Assembly (NCBI GenBank): GCA_015039365.1
Contig: WION01000230.1
Span: 1-64,000, forward strand
DNA from: Amanita rubescens
Taxonomy: Eukaryota; Basidiomycota; Agaricomycetes; Agaricales; Amanitaceae
Direction of reading: 5' to 3'
Length of the DNA stretch: 64,000 nucleotides
Shown: piece after piece, positions 37,410 through 50,199 of the stretch
Layout of the letters: each line of letters begins with the position of its first letter
Numbering within the stretch: position 1 is the stretch's first letter
Made by a program: the position numbers and the translations under genes
The notes under the pieces: generated by a model
Database searches by the model: none
What the model was told of the DNA's origin: nothing
What the model saw: the letters and a program-made list of their open reading frames with translations, nothing else

Positions 37410-40400
37410 ATGGACGATCCATTCAGCGATGTGCCTGCGGTAGTCACGGCGACACATGGGGTCATTGGGGACGTGGTAAGAGAGCCAGCCACTACGAGGG
37501 GCACACCACCAGAACTAAATGGAGAGTGGGTATTTGACGGTGCCAGTTGGAATTGGAGGGTTAGACAAGTGGGAGAGGGCCTTTTGGACGACTCGGACTC
37601 GGACTCGGAAGCGATGGAAGAACTGGGTGACGGAAATGAAACTCAGTGGGACAGCGGTTCACCAAGAGGCCCGGTGAGGATGGAAACCTCATACAATATG
37701 CAGCATGTTCTCGAGAGCGATACGCTCCCATCACTTCTCTCTATACTCAATGCTAAGACGGTGCGTAACATTTCTAAGCGCATGTTCATTCTACTCAAGA
37801 CCTAGTAGCCCGGATCATCTATCGCGTCTGTCGTAAACGCCAACACCACTGACCTCATGTGCAAGTTGTTATCCGGGGAAGACTACCTCAGCAGTGCGGC
37901 AAAGCTAAATCGTACCGCAGACTCCCAAAATCTTCTCGACTTCATGCTTCACATGCTTCGCTATCGTCTCTTACCAAATCAGGATGAATCGGTGGACTTC
38001 AACCAGCGGGCACGGCGATTTATGTTCAAGATCATAGCGAAAAAGCCTGTCACACCGTGGTCCTTAATCGCGACTGGAGTCAGCCAGCCGGCGGAGCAGG
38101 ATTATATTGGCGGTGGTGGGTTCGGGCGCGTTTACAAGAGCGAGCTGAATGGGGAAGCCGTTGCGTTGAAAATATTGTACAAGTCCGATGATAATGCTGT
38201 AAGTCCAACGTGTCCATCCTATAACAAGTAACTTTTTATTTTCGGTTCTAGCTGGCCTTTTGTCGAGAGGCGTTGATGTGGGGATCGCTAAAGCACAAAT
38301 TCGTTCTGCCATTCCTGGGAATCGATGAACACGAAGATGGAACAGCCTATCTTATCTCTCCATATATGGAGAAGGGCACTCTAGCTCAGTGGCGGAAGCA
38401 GGCAAATCCATCGATATCCGAGATAGAAAAACGCGTACGTCTTTTCTTTAGTTGTCTCGCCCCTGATCTCACCCTTCTGAAAGATACTAGAAGTGGCTCT
38501 AGGCATCGAATATATTCACTCGGAGGGCATAGTTCATGGCGACCTCCGTGGGGTACTCTACCCAGAAACAAGCTATTTTGAGATACTGACCATTCGCCTC
38601 AGGAGAATGTCCTCCTTGATGCTAATCTTCACGTTCAAATCGCAGATTTTGGGCTAGCCCGACTCTCAGATGCAACAAATACGCGATCTGGAGCGAAACA
38701 TATACACTTCGCGGCCCCCGAGTTGTTTGGTCACCTTGAGGCCGGCGACGACCATTCAGCTGATGATTCAGCCAGGACACAAATGTCGGACATCTATGCG
38801 TTCGGAGGTCTTTATTATGAAGTGGGTTATTACTCATACGCAAATTCGCTTATTGAATTACGCAGATCCATTATGACAACATACCTTTTGCTGGCAGACA
38901 GGGCTTACAAATCATGGCCTTTGTTTCTCAAGGCATACGTCCACCTCGACTGGACGACCCACATTTGAAAGATGAAGCATGGGAGTTGATCAAGTGGTGC
39001 TGGGCGAGGATGCCATCAGAACGACCAGCAATAAAAGACGTCGCTGAAATGATGATGTCTGATCCAGACCGTCATCCCCTCCTATTTCTGCTTTTCGTTC
39101 TTAAGGATTGGAAGGTACGGCAACATCAGAAAGTGCGCCCACACGGTACTTAAGAGCTCGTAGCCCGGATCTTGCATCACGTCTGTCGTCAACGCGTCGA
39201 TCATCAATCTCGTGTGTAGAATCTTGGCTAGAGAAGACTATCTCGGCGTTGTGGATCAGCTTAGCCAAGCCCCAGATGTCCAGAACTTATTGGATTTCTT
39301 GCTTCACTTGCTTCGCGACCGTCGCTTGTCCAATTTGGATACAACCACAGACATCAACGGGCGAGCGAGGCGATTGATGTTCAAACTCAACTCAAAGATG
39401 CCTGTCATCCCACCGTCATTGATCGTAACAGGAGTCAACATGCCAGCCGAGCGCAATTATGTTGGTAGCGGCGGATTCGGGCGCGTTTTCGAGGGCAAAC
39501 TGCAGGAGGAAGTTGTCGCTCTGAAAGTGTTGTACAAGTCTGATAACGACGTTGTAAGCCATTTACCTCGTTCTTATAAGGATGTTGTTGAATGTTCTCC
39601 AACAGTCCTTTTGTCGAGAAGCGTTGATGTGGGGATCTCTTAAGCACAAGTTTGTGCTGCCGTTTTATGGAATCTACGAGGTTTCGGATGGAAGAGTACC
39701 ACAATTTTTCCTTGTTTCGCCCTTCATGACCAATGGTACTCTGGCCCAATGGCGGAAGAAAGCAGATCCATCAGTATCCGAGATAGAAGAACGTGTATGG
39801 CTCCTCTACTTTGACCCTTCATTGACACTTACTTCGCTTCGAAGATACTGGAAGTGGCACAGGGCGTTGAATATATTCATTCAGTAGGCGCCGTTCACGG
39901 AGACCTTCGCGGGGTATTCTACTTGAAACGCGCTGCATATGACTGCTGATAATTCTCTTAGGATAACATTCTTTTGGATGCTAATCTTCGTGTTCAAATC
40001 GCCGATTTTGGATTGACCCGACTCTCGGATGCCACGAATACCCAATCAGGAGCTAAACATCTCAACTTTTCGGCCCCCGAGTTATTCGGGTTCTTCGATA
40101 ATAATGATTTTAATGATGTTCCGGCCAGAACGCAAATGACGGATGTCTATGCGTTCGGATGTCTTTTTTACGAAGTAAGTCGTAATAGACACGTTGATAC
40201 TTATACTAAATTGCCTCAGATCCATTATGACAGTGTTCCTTTTGCTGGTAAAACGGACTTACAAATCTTGGGCCTCCACGATCGAGGGGAACAACCACCT
40301 CGACCGCATCATCCACCGTTGAGTGACGGAGTATGGGACATGATTCAACGATGCTGGGGGAGGGATGCGTTGAAACGGCCAAGAATGAAAGATATCACGA

Positions 40401-41623
40401 AAAACATGACATTGTTATCTCAAGATACAACCACCGAGATGGTATGAATCGTAACATCCACCGAGTTTTCTATGAACTAATATCTTTTATTGTCAGCTTC
40501 TTCCATTAACTGTGAGGGTTTCTTTTCACTGGCGCCAAAATTATAAATTATAAATAATACCATCAATCCTAATCTGTTCCAGACACCACGCCGTATCACC
40601 GGTGTAATGAAATCGTCATCCCCGCCTGCTCACTCCTCTGACACGCGCATCTCTACTATGGCCGTATACGACCTGCCGTATGGCTCACTGGAGCCAGAGG
40701 CGAGCGGTGCAGCAATGGCAACCACCTTGACCTCTAGTCTTGTTGAAGAAAAACATCGTGAAACTTACCCAATAGTTCCAGTGTACCAGCATATATCCAG
40801 ACGACGGCTTGACCCACCTGCATACGTTGATTCCCCCATAGTAAGTTTTGGTTTTACTGTGTTAGGAAACTAGTTCAACCGGATCGCTGTAGGATCCCAA
40901 TGACATCGCTGCAGATTCGGATACCTATGACCCACCATCAAGATCGTCATCGGCACGCACTCCACGTCCGACTTGGCGTCGATCAGATCCAATCTTTCGG
41001 ACTCGGCGTCTATCCTCACCATCTCCTCAATTAACGCTACCGTTAACACCCATCCCGATCTCCCCCGTGCGTAGACCGAGTACCTCTTTGAACAATACAT
41101 TCACTAATGTTCCTGACGCATACCAGCCTTCCCAAATACGGGACGTAAGAGTTTCGTTTTACTGGCGCAGTTGGACTTGACTCACTGAGATGGATCGCTA
41201 TAGTATGCGCCTTCGCAAGCTAACAAAACCGGCCAAAAGAGTTTTACAGGAAGATTAAAGGCCATATTTCAGTCTGTCCTTTCACCAACCAGCCCCAGCC
41301 GTCGGGCAGAAAAAAAGCCCGACAGACGTTCTACTATACTGTTACAGGCAGCCCGTTCACAGACAGAAGATCCTGGGATAGACGCATTGCGTGGTTCCTT
41401 TGGGACCTTTGGCAGTATCATTAGGGCTCGGGCTGCGAGGCGTATAAGCCAAAGCGGTAGATCAAATTATAGTGCGAGATCTACAGTCACGTATGATCCC
41501 ACTTCCTTCTCTTGGGTCTCAGAACGGGAGCACGCTTCGACTGAAGTGCAGGGATTACCGTCCGGTGACGGTCTAACTCGACATCAACTTTATGACCCAC
41601 CAGCCCCAAAAGACGATCCATGA
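37410..41623 (+). CDS. Dual TKL kinase with long disordered tail
   Basis: Exons: 37410-37760, 37809-38198, 38252-38434, 38484-38552, 38603-38821, 38866-39114, 39164-39553, 39606-39794, 39845-39913, 39962-40174, 40220-40441, 40497-40511, 40583-40840, 40893-41144, 41204-41623; all phase 0, about 1162 residues. The long leader (117 residues) is acidic (DDSDSDSEAMEE). Each kinase is preceded by one module. Kinase 1 (GGGGFG, VALK, HGDLRG, DFG, APE) ends MKDV-like text then LLFLLFVLKDWK, which imitates a leader and splices over a 49-base intron into module 2. Kinase 2 is also complete (GSGGFG, VALK, HGDLRG, DFG, SAPELFG). The tail of about 315 residues starts with the 15-base microexon (CTTCTTCCATTAACT) and is rich in Ser, Pro, Arg and Thr. 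It is the longest intact model in the window. Confidence 0.78.
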
Positions 41624-42379
41624 TCAGCCAGATCCGTCCCCACTCCTACGCATCCACAATCTGCAGCAACGGGGTGGGTCTTAACTAAACCGACTACGAT
41701 CAAGCTTTAGAACTGGGGCGGCAGAAGGAGATGACCAGGGCCTGAGCCCGATTGCGGTCGTTGGGATTGAAGGAAGCGATACCCTAGGTCAAGTGTCGAT
41801 GACAATAATGCTGAAGGGAGTGAAAGGCAGTGGCAAAGGTTCAGCAGTGTAGCGGCTCCGCCCGTGAGAATGGCGACGAAACACAATACGGATGATCCGT
41901 TGGCTGGTCAGACGGGGCTAGTTGAGCCTAGCAAGTCACCCAAGCTACGATATGATTTACCGTCGAAGATATACATTTTCTCTTTGGAATATACATCAAT
42001 ATCTTGGTGGAGATGTATGGTGTCTAGATCTGTAACGATAGCGATAGGACTAGTTTTTTAATGGTATCAATCGAGCAATCGCACCTGTATAATTACGCAC
42101 ACCCCCAACACTGCCAACACCCTGTTATAGGGCCAGCAGTGAAAAGGGCCAAGCTTAGTGGGGATAAAGAAAGAAAGAATCATGGACCGTGCGTGTGACG
42201 TTCGAACCTTATGATTGAACGAGTCTAACTTGACGTCCCTGTGTTCGTGTGCGCCCTCACCTCGCCTAGCAACCCCATTGTAAGCGCTATTCGTCAGTAT
42301 CGGCCACTGCCACGTCACCAAACTAGGGTCTTCCGCGTCTCATCAGCACCCCTTCTCAAAAAAGAACACGTAACTGCAC
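41624..42379. other. Intergenic region after the dual kinase
   Basis: No gene is recognised. Bases 41640-42060 hold degraded sequence that might be further tail exons. From about 42180 (CGTGTGACGTTCG, then TTGACGTCCCTGTGTTCGTG) the sequence matches 61928-62045, the 3' flank of GH16 remains there. Confidence 0.3.
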
Positions 42380-43320
42380 TCACTCGTATACGGGTCAATG
42401 TGATTATCAATGTACTCAATCGTCGGATACCCAGCCGGATCACAACCGACATTCGTACTCCCCTTTCTCTGATGCACCCTTGAACCTCAGTTCAGCCAGA
42501 AAGGTCATTGTCGTTAAGTCAATGATTTGTCAATTCACTTGTCATGACCACTTAGTTCAACGAGAGAACGGAGAGAGAGGAGAAAGAACGTAAACGCACG
42601 CGATATCCCGAGGTTGAGCACGATTGACATGGATTCTTCTGGTATAAGTCGTTGGCCGACCCTAGTTCCATCCGTACCAGTGTCACTGGGCCTATAGCGC
42701 TCGCTCCGAGTCGGTAAGTCGGAGAACCGTCGATTTGTTATGTTATTTGGGTCGGCCCAGTACTCGAAGTCTAACGGGCAGGGGGTCAGTATATCAAGCA
42801 AGCATGTGTGCGCACCCACGCACCGATGGTATGAAACTCGGCTCCGCTCCCTTGGAAAATATCACTCGGCACAGGCTCCGCCAAACTTGATACAGTCTGT
42901 CGCACCTTCGGCCTCGTCTTGTTCGAATTATGAATAACAAACTCGTCCTGCGTATCGTTCAAATAAACGTAATCGTGCGTGAAGGGCGCGAATTGTGCGC
43001 TTTGCGAAACAACGGGTTGGCTTTGACTTTAAATATATCAATTTCTGGTGCCCCTCGGCCGGTGGATGGATGGGAGTTGGGGCGGGAACGGGCGGAGAGA
43101 CGTTGGCCTGGGAGTCAGCTTAGGGCATAGTTGTATTCGGATTCGGAGTACGCGGAGGGCAGAGGCGTTTTGGTAGGTTTGGTTGGGAAATGTCCCGACA
43201 CTGCACTGCGAGTCATAAGTGTAGGCTCACGTTCCCGAAGTCGTTGCGGCGTAGCCCGACCTTCATATGATGGTGTTTTGAATTCGGTGGGGAATACAAA
43301 CCATATTGTCATCTAGGGAC
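42380..43320 (-). pseudogene. GH16 KRE6/SKN1-like pseudogene
   Basis: On the minus strand one reads, from 43312 downward, FPTEFKTPSYEG (the domain start), then VGTFP after an internal deletion, GAPEIDIFK near 43040-43060, PSDIFQGSGAE, FEYWADPNN, RLIPEESMSIVLNLG and finally CDPAGYPTIEYI near 42425. This is the order of fungal KRE6/SKN1 proteins, which act in beta-glucan synthesis in the secretory path. In the catalytic motif E-x-D-x-x-E the last Glu is Lys, the segment with the glucan-binding loops is deleted, and frames change several times. It is convergent to the dual kinase at 37410-41623. Confidence 0.62.
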
Positions 43321-43470
43321 GTTGGGTTGTAGGCGAAGGCAGGCAGCAGATGATAGTGTTAGATCTGCCATAGTACGGCAGGACGCGAGTGACGAATTGG
43401 CTTGAAGTACGTAAACGGCAGGGAGGTCATGTGTTATCCGAAGGAATCGTGCCGCAACCGATCATTGTCA

Positions 43471-43489
43471 GAACCCTAGCATAGGGTTC
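43471..43489. promoter_or_regulatory. Second copy of the promoter palindrome
   Basis: The 19-base inverted repeat GAACCCTAGCATAGGGTTC is identical to 37240-37258 and sits 76 bases upstream of the ATG at 43566. A related but not palindromic piece (CGCTAGGGTTAGGTTTATTG) occurs at about 51421, upstream of the third long-leader gene. Confidence 0.4.
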
Positions 43490-43565
43490 AGGTTTATCAT
43501 CAACGTCCAATCAAGCGCCGAAAAGCTATGCAGGCAAGCTCAAGCGCTTCGCGACTGTTTGACTA

Positions 43566-46500
43566 ATGGACGATCCACTCAACGAGGCGTCTGCACCAAT
43601 CACGGCGACGTATGGGGACTTGGTAAGAGAGCACACTACGAAACTAGAGACGGGCACACCGCATTTGAAACCAGAAGTAAAGGAAGATTTGATAATTGAC
43701 GGTGTCAATTGGAGGGTTGGCAGACAAGTGGGGGAGCGCTTTTTGGACGACTCGGACTCGGGCTCGGAAGAAATGGAAGAGCCGGGTGACGGAAATGAAA
43801 GTTGGAACAGCAGTTCACCGATGCAGCATGTTCTCGAGAGCGATACGCTCTCGTCGCTTCTCTCTATCCTCAATGCTAAGAAGGTGTGTAGCATTTTTAA
43901 GCGCATGTTCACTTTACTCAAGACCTAGTAGCCCGGATCATCTATCGCGTCTGTCGTAAACGCCAACACCACTGGCCTCATGTGCAAGTTGTTATCTGGG
44001 GAAGACTACCTCAGCGACGCCGCAAAGCTACATCGTGCCGCGGACTCCCAGAATCTGCTCGACTTCATGCTTCACATGCTTCGCTATCGTCTCCTACCAA
44101 ATCAGGATGAGTCAGTGGACTTCAACCAGCGGGCACGGCGATTCATGTTCAAGATTATAGCGAAAAAGCCTGTCACACCGTGGTCCTTAATTGTTACTGG
44201 AGTTAGCCAGCCAGCGGAGCAGGATTATATTGGCGGTGGTGGGTTCGGGCGCGTTTACAAGAGCGAGCTGAATGGGGAAGCCGTCGCGTTGAAAGTATTG
44301 TACAAGTCCGATAATGACGCTGTAAGTCTAACGTGTCCTTCCTATAACAAGTAACTTCTTATTTTCGGTTCCAGCTGGCCTTTTGTCGAGAGGCGTTGAT
44401 GTGGGGATCGCTAAAGCACAAATTCGTTCTGCCATTCCTGGGAATCGATGAACACGAAGATGGGACAGCCTATCTTATCTCTCCCTATATGGAGAAGGGT
44501 ACTCTAGCTCAGTGGCGGAAGCAGGCAAATCCATCGGTATCCGCGATAGAAGAATGTGTACGTCTTTTCTTTAGTTGATTCGCCGTTGATCTCACCCTCC
44601 CGAAAGATACTAGAAGTGGCTCTAGGCATCGAATATATTCACTCAGAGGGCATAGTTCATGGCGACCTCCGTGGGGTACTCTAACTCTTCCCAGAAACAC
44701 GCTATTTTGAGATACTGACCATTTTCTTTAGGAGAACGTCCTCCTCGATGCTAATCTTCACGTTCAAATCGCAGATTTTGGGTTAACCCGACTCTCAGAT
44801 GCAACTAATACCCAGTCTGGAGCGAAGCATATGCACTTCGCTGCCCCGGAGTTGTTTGGTCACCTCGAGGCCGGCGACGACCATTCAGCTGATGATTCAG
44901 CCAGGACCCAAAGGTCAGACATCTACGCGTTTGGAGGTCTTTATTATGAAGTAGGTTATAATTAAGATGCAGATTCTCTTGCTGAATTGCGTAGATCCAT
45001 TACGACAACATACCTTTTGCAGGTAGACAGGGCTTACAAATCATGGCCCTTGTTTCTCAAGGCATACGTCCGCCTCGACTAGATGATCCACATTTGAAAG
45101 ATGAAGCATGGGAGCTAATCAAGCGGTGCTGGGCGAGGATGCCGTCAGAACGACCAGCAATAAAAGACATCGCTGAAATGATGATGTCCGATCCAAACCG
45201 TCATCCCCTCCTATTTCTGCTTTTCGTTCTTAAGGATTGGAAGGTATGGCAACATAAGAAAGTGCTCCCGCACGGTACTAATGAGCTTATAGCCCGGATC
45301 TTGCATCACGTCTGTCGTCAACGCGTCGATCATCAATCTTGTGTGTAGAATCTTGGCTAGAGAAGACTATCTCGGCGTTGCGGATCAGCTTAACCAAGCC
45401 CCAGATGTCCAGAACTTGTTGGATTTCTTGCTTCACCTGCTCCGCGACCGTCGCTTGTCCAATTCGGATACAACCATAGACATCAACGGGCGAGCGAGGC
45501 GATTGATGTTCAAACTCAACTCAAAGATGCCTGTCATCCCACTATCGTTGATCGTAACAGGAGTCAACATGCCCGCTGAGCGCAATTATGTTGGTAGCGG
45601 TGGATTCGGGCGCGTTTTCGAGGGCAAACTGCGGGAGGAAGTTGTCGCTCTGAAAGTGTTGTACAAGTCTGATAACGACGTTGTAAGCCATTTACGCCAT
45701 TCTTATAAGGATGTTGTTGATTGTTCTCTAACAGTCCTTTTGTCGAGAAGCGTTGATGTGGGGATCTCTTAAGCACAAGTTTGTGCTGCCGTTTTACGGA
45801 ATCTACGAGGTTTCGGACGGAAGAGTACCCCAATTTTTCCTTGTTTCGCCCTTCATGACCAATGGTACTCTGGCCAATGGCGGAAGAAAGCAGATCCATC
45901 AGTATCCGAGATACAAGAACGTGTATGATCCTCTACTTTGGCCCTTCATTGGCACTTACTTCGCTTCGAAGATACTGGAAGTGGCACAGGGTGTCGAATA
46001 TATCCATTCAGTAGGCGCAGTCCACGGCGACCTTCGCGGGGTATTAAACTTGAAATGCGCTGCATATGACTGCTGATAATTCTCTTAGGATAACATTCTT
46101 TTGGATGCTAATCTTCGTGTTCAAATCGCCGATTTTGGATTGACCCGACTCTCGGATGCCACGAATACCCAATCTGGGGCTAAACATCTCAACTTTTCGG
46201 CCCCCGAGTTATTTGGGTTCTTCGATAATAACGACCTTAATGATGTTCCGGCCAGAACGCAAGTGACGGATGTCTATGCGTTCGGGTGTCTTTTTTACGA
46301 AGTGAGTCACAATAAACACGCTGATACTTGTGCTGAATTGCCTCAGATTCATTATGACAGTGTTCCTTTTGCTGGTAAAACGGACTTGCAAATCTTGGGC
46401 CTCCACGCTCGAGGGGAACAACCACCTCGACCGAATCATCCACCGTTGAGTGACGGGGCATGGGACATGATTCAACGATGCTGGGGGAGGGATGCGTTGA

Positions 46501-47384
46501 AACGGCCAAGAATGAAGGATATCACGAAATACATGATGTTGTTATCTCAAGATCCTACCACCAAGATGGTACGAATCGTAACATCCACTGAGAAGAATAA
46601 TTTACTAATGTTTCCGATCACCTGTCAGGATCCTCCATCAACTGTGCGCGTTTATTTTTACTGGTGACATTAAAATTATGCCTCACTTATATATTCCAGA
46701 TACCGCACCAATCTATCACTGGTACAGTGAAATCATTATCCCCGCCCGCTCACTCTTCTAACACGCGGAGTTTTATTACAGCTGCGTACAACCTGCCACT
46801 GCACGACTCACTTGATCCGCAATCGGCTGGAACCACATTGACCACCAGTGCGACTCTTGTTGAACGAGAACGTCGCAACTACGGCATTTATCCAATATAC
46901 GAAGGACCATCTGTTGCGCAGGCACACCAAAGTATATCCTCAAGAGGGCTTTACTCACCTGCGCACATTGAATCACCCATGGTAAGCATTGGGTTTATTG
47001 CGTTGGGATCCGGGTTGAATCACATCGCTTTAGGACTCTGATAACAACATCACAAATCCCATCCTTCATCGGCGTCTATCCTCTGACTCACTACCAAGTG
47101 CGCCATCTCCCCAATCAAAGGCACGCATTGAAGATTCGATCCTCGCTTTGCATCGATCCATTGAAACATTACCAAGAACACCGTCGCACCCAAGAGCACA
47201 ATCTCTCCCATTAAGTTCATCACTAAAACCAGCACGTCCCCTGTTGCCATCTACCCTTGTGCGTAGACCTACTCTGAATAATACATTCACCAATGGTTCT
47301 GGGCATGTATTAGCATGGATCCGTAAGAGCTTTGGTTTGACTGAGTTGGGACACTGGCTGAACCAGATCGCTGTAGGATGTTGA
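43566..47384 (+). CDS. Dual TKL kinase with frameshift in second kinase
   Basis: Exons: 43566-43883, 43932-44321, 44375-44557, 44607-44675, 44732-44950, 44995-45243, 45293-45682, 45735-45922, 45972-46040, 46089-46301, 46347-46568, 46629-46643, 46700-46981, 47034-47322, 47376-47384. This is a duplicate of 37410-41623. Kinase 1 is complete. In kinase 2 a single base is missing near 45875 (TCTGGCCAATGG against TCTGGCCCAATGG), making exon 8 188 instead of 189 bases. Normal splicing would shift the frame before the HGD exon; keeping the 49-base intron at 45923-45971 happens to restore it. All other exons, including DFG, are undamaged. The tail is shorter than in its twin: a TGA at 47382-47384 ends it, although remains of the last tail exon follow at about 47525-47610. 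Confidence 0.7.
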
Positions 47385-47715
47385 ACAAGTCAATGTTGTC
47401 AATGTTTGTAGACGCCGCTTCTCCAAATAATATATTCACTAATGTTTCTGGAGACGGATGGATCTTCTCATAGCGTAAGTATTTCCTTTTACCAGGTTCA
47501 ATTTGAGTCATTGAAACGGACTACAGTATGACTTACCATCGGAAAAACTGGGCCCAGGCAATAAAAAGAGTTTCACAGGACGATTCAAAGCTATGTTTCA
47601 ATCTGTCACCAGAAGTCGGCGTACACCGTCCCCAGTGCGCATCCAGAACTCTTTTATGAACCACATTTTACTAATTTCTTCGATGGCATAGGCTCCATTC
47701 ACCCTTTCCCCAATG
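47385..47715 (+). pseudogene. Degenerate remains of the kinase tail exons
   Basis: A stretch near 47525-47610 reads YDLPSEKLGPGNKKSFTG and RFKAMFQSV, matching the last exon of the twin gene (SFTGRLKAIFQSV at about 41255-41300). It lies beyond the stop of the 43566-47384 gene. Between about 47635 and 47715 a partial version of the repeat unit that follows is visible. Confidence 0.55.
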
Positions 47716-48645
47716 GTGCGCATATTGAGTTCTGTGGACAATCATTTACCTTTTGTATATCAGTCTGCATCATCACCGCCCGTGAGCATTCCCCTTACCT
47801 AGTACAAACTAGTATACTTAAGTGCACCTCAGCCATTAAGACCTCCCGTGAGCATTTCCGGGTTTTTATATTCGGGAAGCTAAGACAGGATCATGATAGG
47901 AGGACCCTAACGATCCCAATACTTTTCCAGTGGTTCCTTCTATCGTACGCAGACCTAGACCCCTTCTCCGGACAACATAATGATTTACCTTTGTATATCA
48001 GTATACGTGGTCATTACCTGTAAGCATTCCCTTTACCTACAAACCAATATACTTAAATAAATGCACCTCAGCCCGAAATTGTTTTTGTGAGCATTTCGTT
48101 TTTTGACTTCCGGAAACTGAAACACGCCATAATAGACCTCTTACAGTCCCAGTACTTTTTGGACAGCTTCTTCCGTAAGCAGATCTAGAGTTCTTCTCCA
48201 GACAACGTAATGATTTACCTTTTGTACATCAGCATACGTCATCACCCGTAAGCATTCCTTTTACCTACGAACTAATATACTTAAACGCACCTCAGTCCGT
48301 AAGACCTTACGTAAGTATTCCGTTTTTTGACTTCCGGAAACTGAAACACGTCATAATAGGACTCTTACAATTTTCAGCCAGCTCCTTCTACCGTACGCAG
48401 ATCTAGGGTTTTTTCTCCAAACAACGAACTAATATACTAAACACACCTCAGTCTGTAAGACCTTACGTAAGCATTCGGTTTTTTGACTTCGGGAAACTAA
48501 AACAGGTGAAAATAGGACCCTGCCGATCCCAGTACTCTTCCATCCACTAGGGATCGATACTCACCGCCTCCTCCCGTACGCAGATCTCTATAGAGTTCTC
48601 CGGACAACACTACTAATCTTTTGCTTGCATATCAGGCTTACGCTG
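47716..48645 (+). repeat. Tandem repeat of intron and microexon units
   Basis: Units start with GT(A/G)(C/A)GCA at 47716, 47945, 48175, 48393 and a partial one at 48576; unit lengths are about 229, 230, 218 and 183 bases. Each contains a TACATCAG- or TATATCAG-type acceptor, a GTAAGCATTCC-type donor, an ACCTCAG acceptor and another donor, so each looks like introns separated by tiny exons. In the unit at 48175 three exactly 15-base pieces sit between AG and GT: 48233-48247, 48296-48310 and 48378-48392. Fifteen bases is also the size of the conserved tail microexon of the kinase genes, from which the unit was probably derived. Confidence 0.62.
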
Positions 48646-50199
48646 ACACAGTGGGTATCCCTTTTTCCCGGTACTGTTTGACACGGGATGCTCAAATGGA
48701 CCACGCTGTAGCCTATCAAGGGGGATCGCCCTGATCTGCGTCCTGGAGCGTACTATGCAGGTTCTCCTTACTATGCAGGTTCTCCTGAAGTCTGATAGCA
48801 CAGCGGATTGTCACAAAATCATAGTTCATTCAAATCCATATTCACCGTACTATTGCGCCTCTACGAACGGTGTCAACCCGAGTTTCCTCTATATTTGCTG
48901 TTATCGCACACGATTGGGACTGGGGTTAAAGTCGTGGGGAAGTCGGTGGAAGCGATCATTATGTGAACCCTCAACGGGGGTTATTAGAGCCTTAGAGGGC
49001 CAGGCCCCATAAGCATGCATGCGCATACAGAGACATGAAGTAGTCGCTTAGTGTTAGACGAGAGAGAACATGCGACCACACAGACCTCACTTTCACTTTC
49101 TTCAAAATTTCAAGAAAATTCTCTGTACACATAGTCCGCTACACGCGTCTCCCGTCCAGACCGCGCTCACATTGTTCTTTCTTTCGTTAATTCATTGTTT
49201 TATTGTAGAGTACTTAGCGGTAATGTTAGGAGTGACGACTGGGTGAAAGCGTAATGTCTGCAGGGATGAAGAACAGAGGACATCATCGGAGCAATGGCAG
49301 ATATGAATGAAGCAACTTCGATTCGATCTTTCGTTCTCCTAAAAATAGAGCGTTTCCAGGTATTATATCCCACATGAATGCATTCGATGCCGGGGAACGC
49401 TTCCGATATCTTTAGAAACGGTAAGAGTCAAAGATGGGTCAAAGGGAGAGAAATCTTACACGCTTTTCTACCTTCGATACCGATGGATGTGCATTCCTAT
49501 GTCACGCTTCTCCAAATAGGGAAAGATAAGGAAGCCTGTTCCACTGGCATCTTCGTCTTCACTGGGAACGGTAGTACCACCGTGTGTTCTAGGCATCCCC
49601 ACATCAATGCCTCCCGATACAAGGCCACATGGGACATAATTCAACGATGGGATGGGACTACAATAACGACGTGAAGAACTTACAGTGATGCGTGCTGTAT
49701 GATACTTGCTCCTGATGACGATTCAATGCTCCAGCTGTCATTTCCATCCGCAGCCACTTCCACCCTCGCTCCTCTCGATGAACCGACACTCACGGTCAAG
49801 TATCCCGGTGGTCAAACCTTCCTCTCCTTCTAGTTGAAAGTGTGTTGCGCTCGCCACTTGGCCCGTAAAGTTTGGCCTTTGCCGCATTCATGCCACTGAA
49901 CGGCACATCGTTCGTTCCCAATTTGACCAGAGTCGGATCGCGCGACGGCTACTGAGGCGGGTGCATGAGGTCTCCTCAAGTACAACGTGAGTAGAGAGGT
50001 CCCAAGCGCTGGATTGCGTGATTGGTGGTGACATGGAATAGTTCAACTAGCGCTCGGTGCTGCATGTTGACGATAAACCTAAACCTATGCTTAAATGCTA
50101 TTCGTCGGTATCAGCCGCTGCCACGTCGTCGAATTCGGATCTGTGAGCCTCGTCAGTGCCCCTCTCCCATTTTGGCGCAAAACCTAACACTCACACGCC
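48646..50199. other. Intergenic region without a recognised gene
   Basis: A short direct repeat (ACTATGCAGGTTCTCCT, twice at about 48753-48788) is visible. Around 49378-49674 an open frame of 98 codons has no recognised family, though the piece ATGGGACATAATTCAACGATG near 49629 resembles the kinase exon coding WDMIQRCW, so it may include a kinase relic. The rest is unremarkable. Confidence 0.3.

Noticed and set aside
47716..48645. CRISPR-like appearance of regularly spaced repeats
   Set aside because: Units are about 200 bases, imperfect, and in a eukaryotic gene tail with splice signals; this is not a CRISPR array.
49378..49674. A 98-codon frame with kinase-like WDIIQRW text
   Set aside because: Only about 20 bases resemble the kinase exon and the surrounding residues do not; too little to call a kinase fragment.
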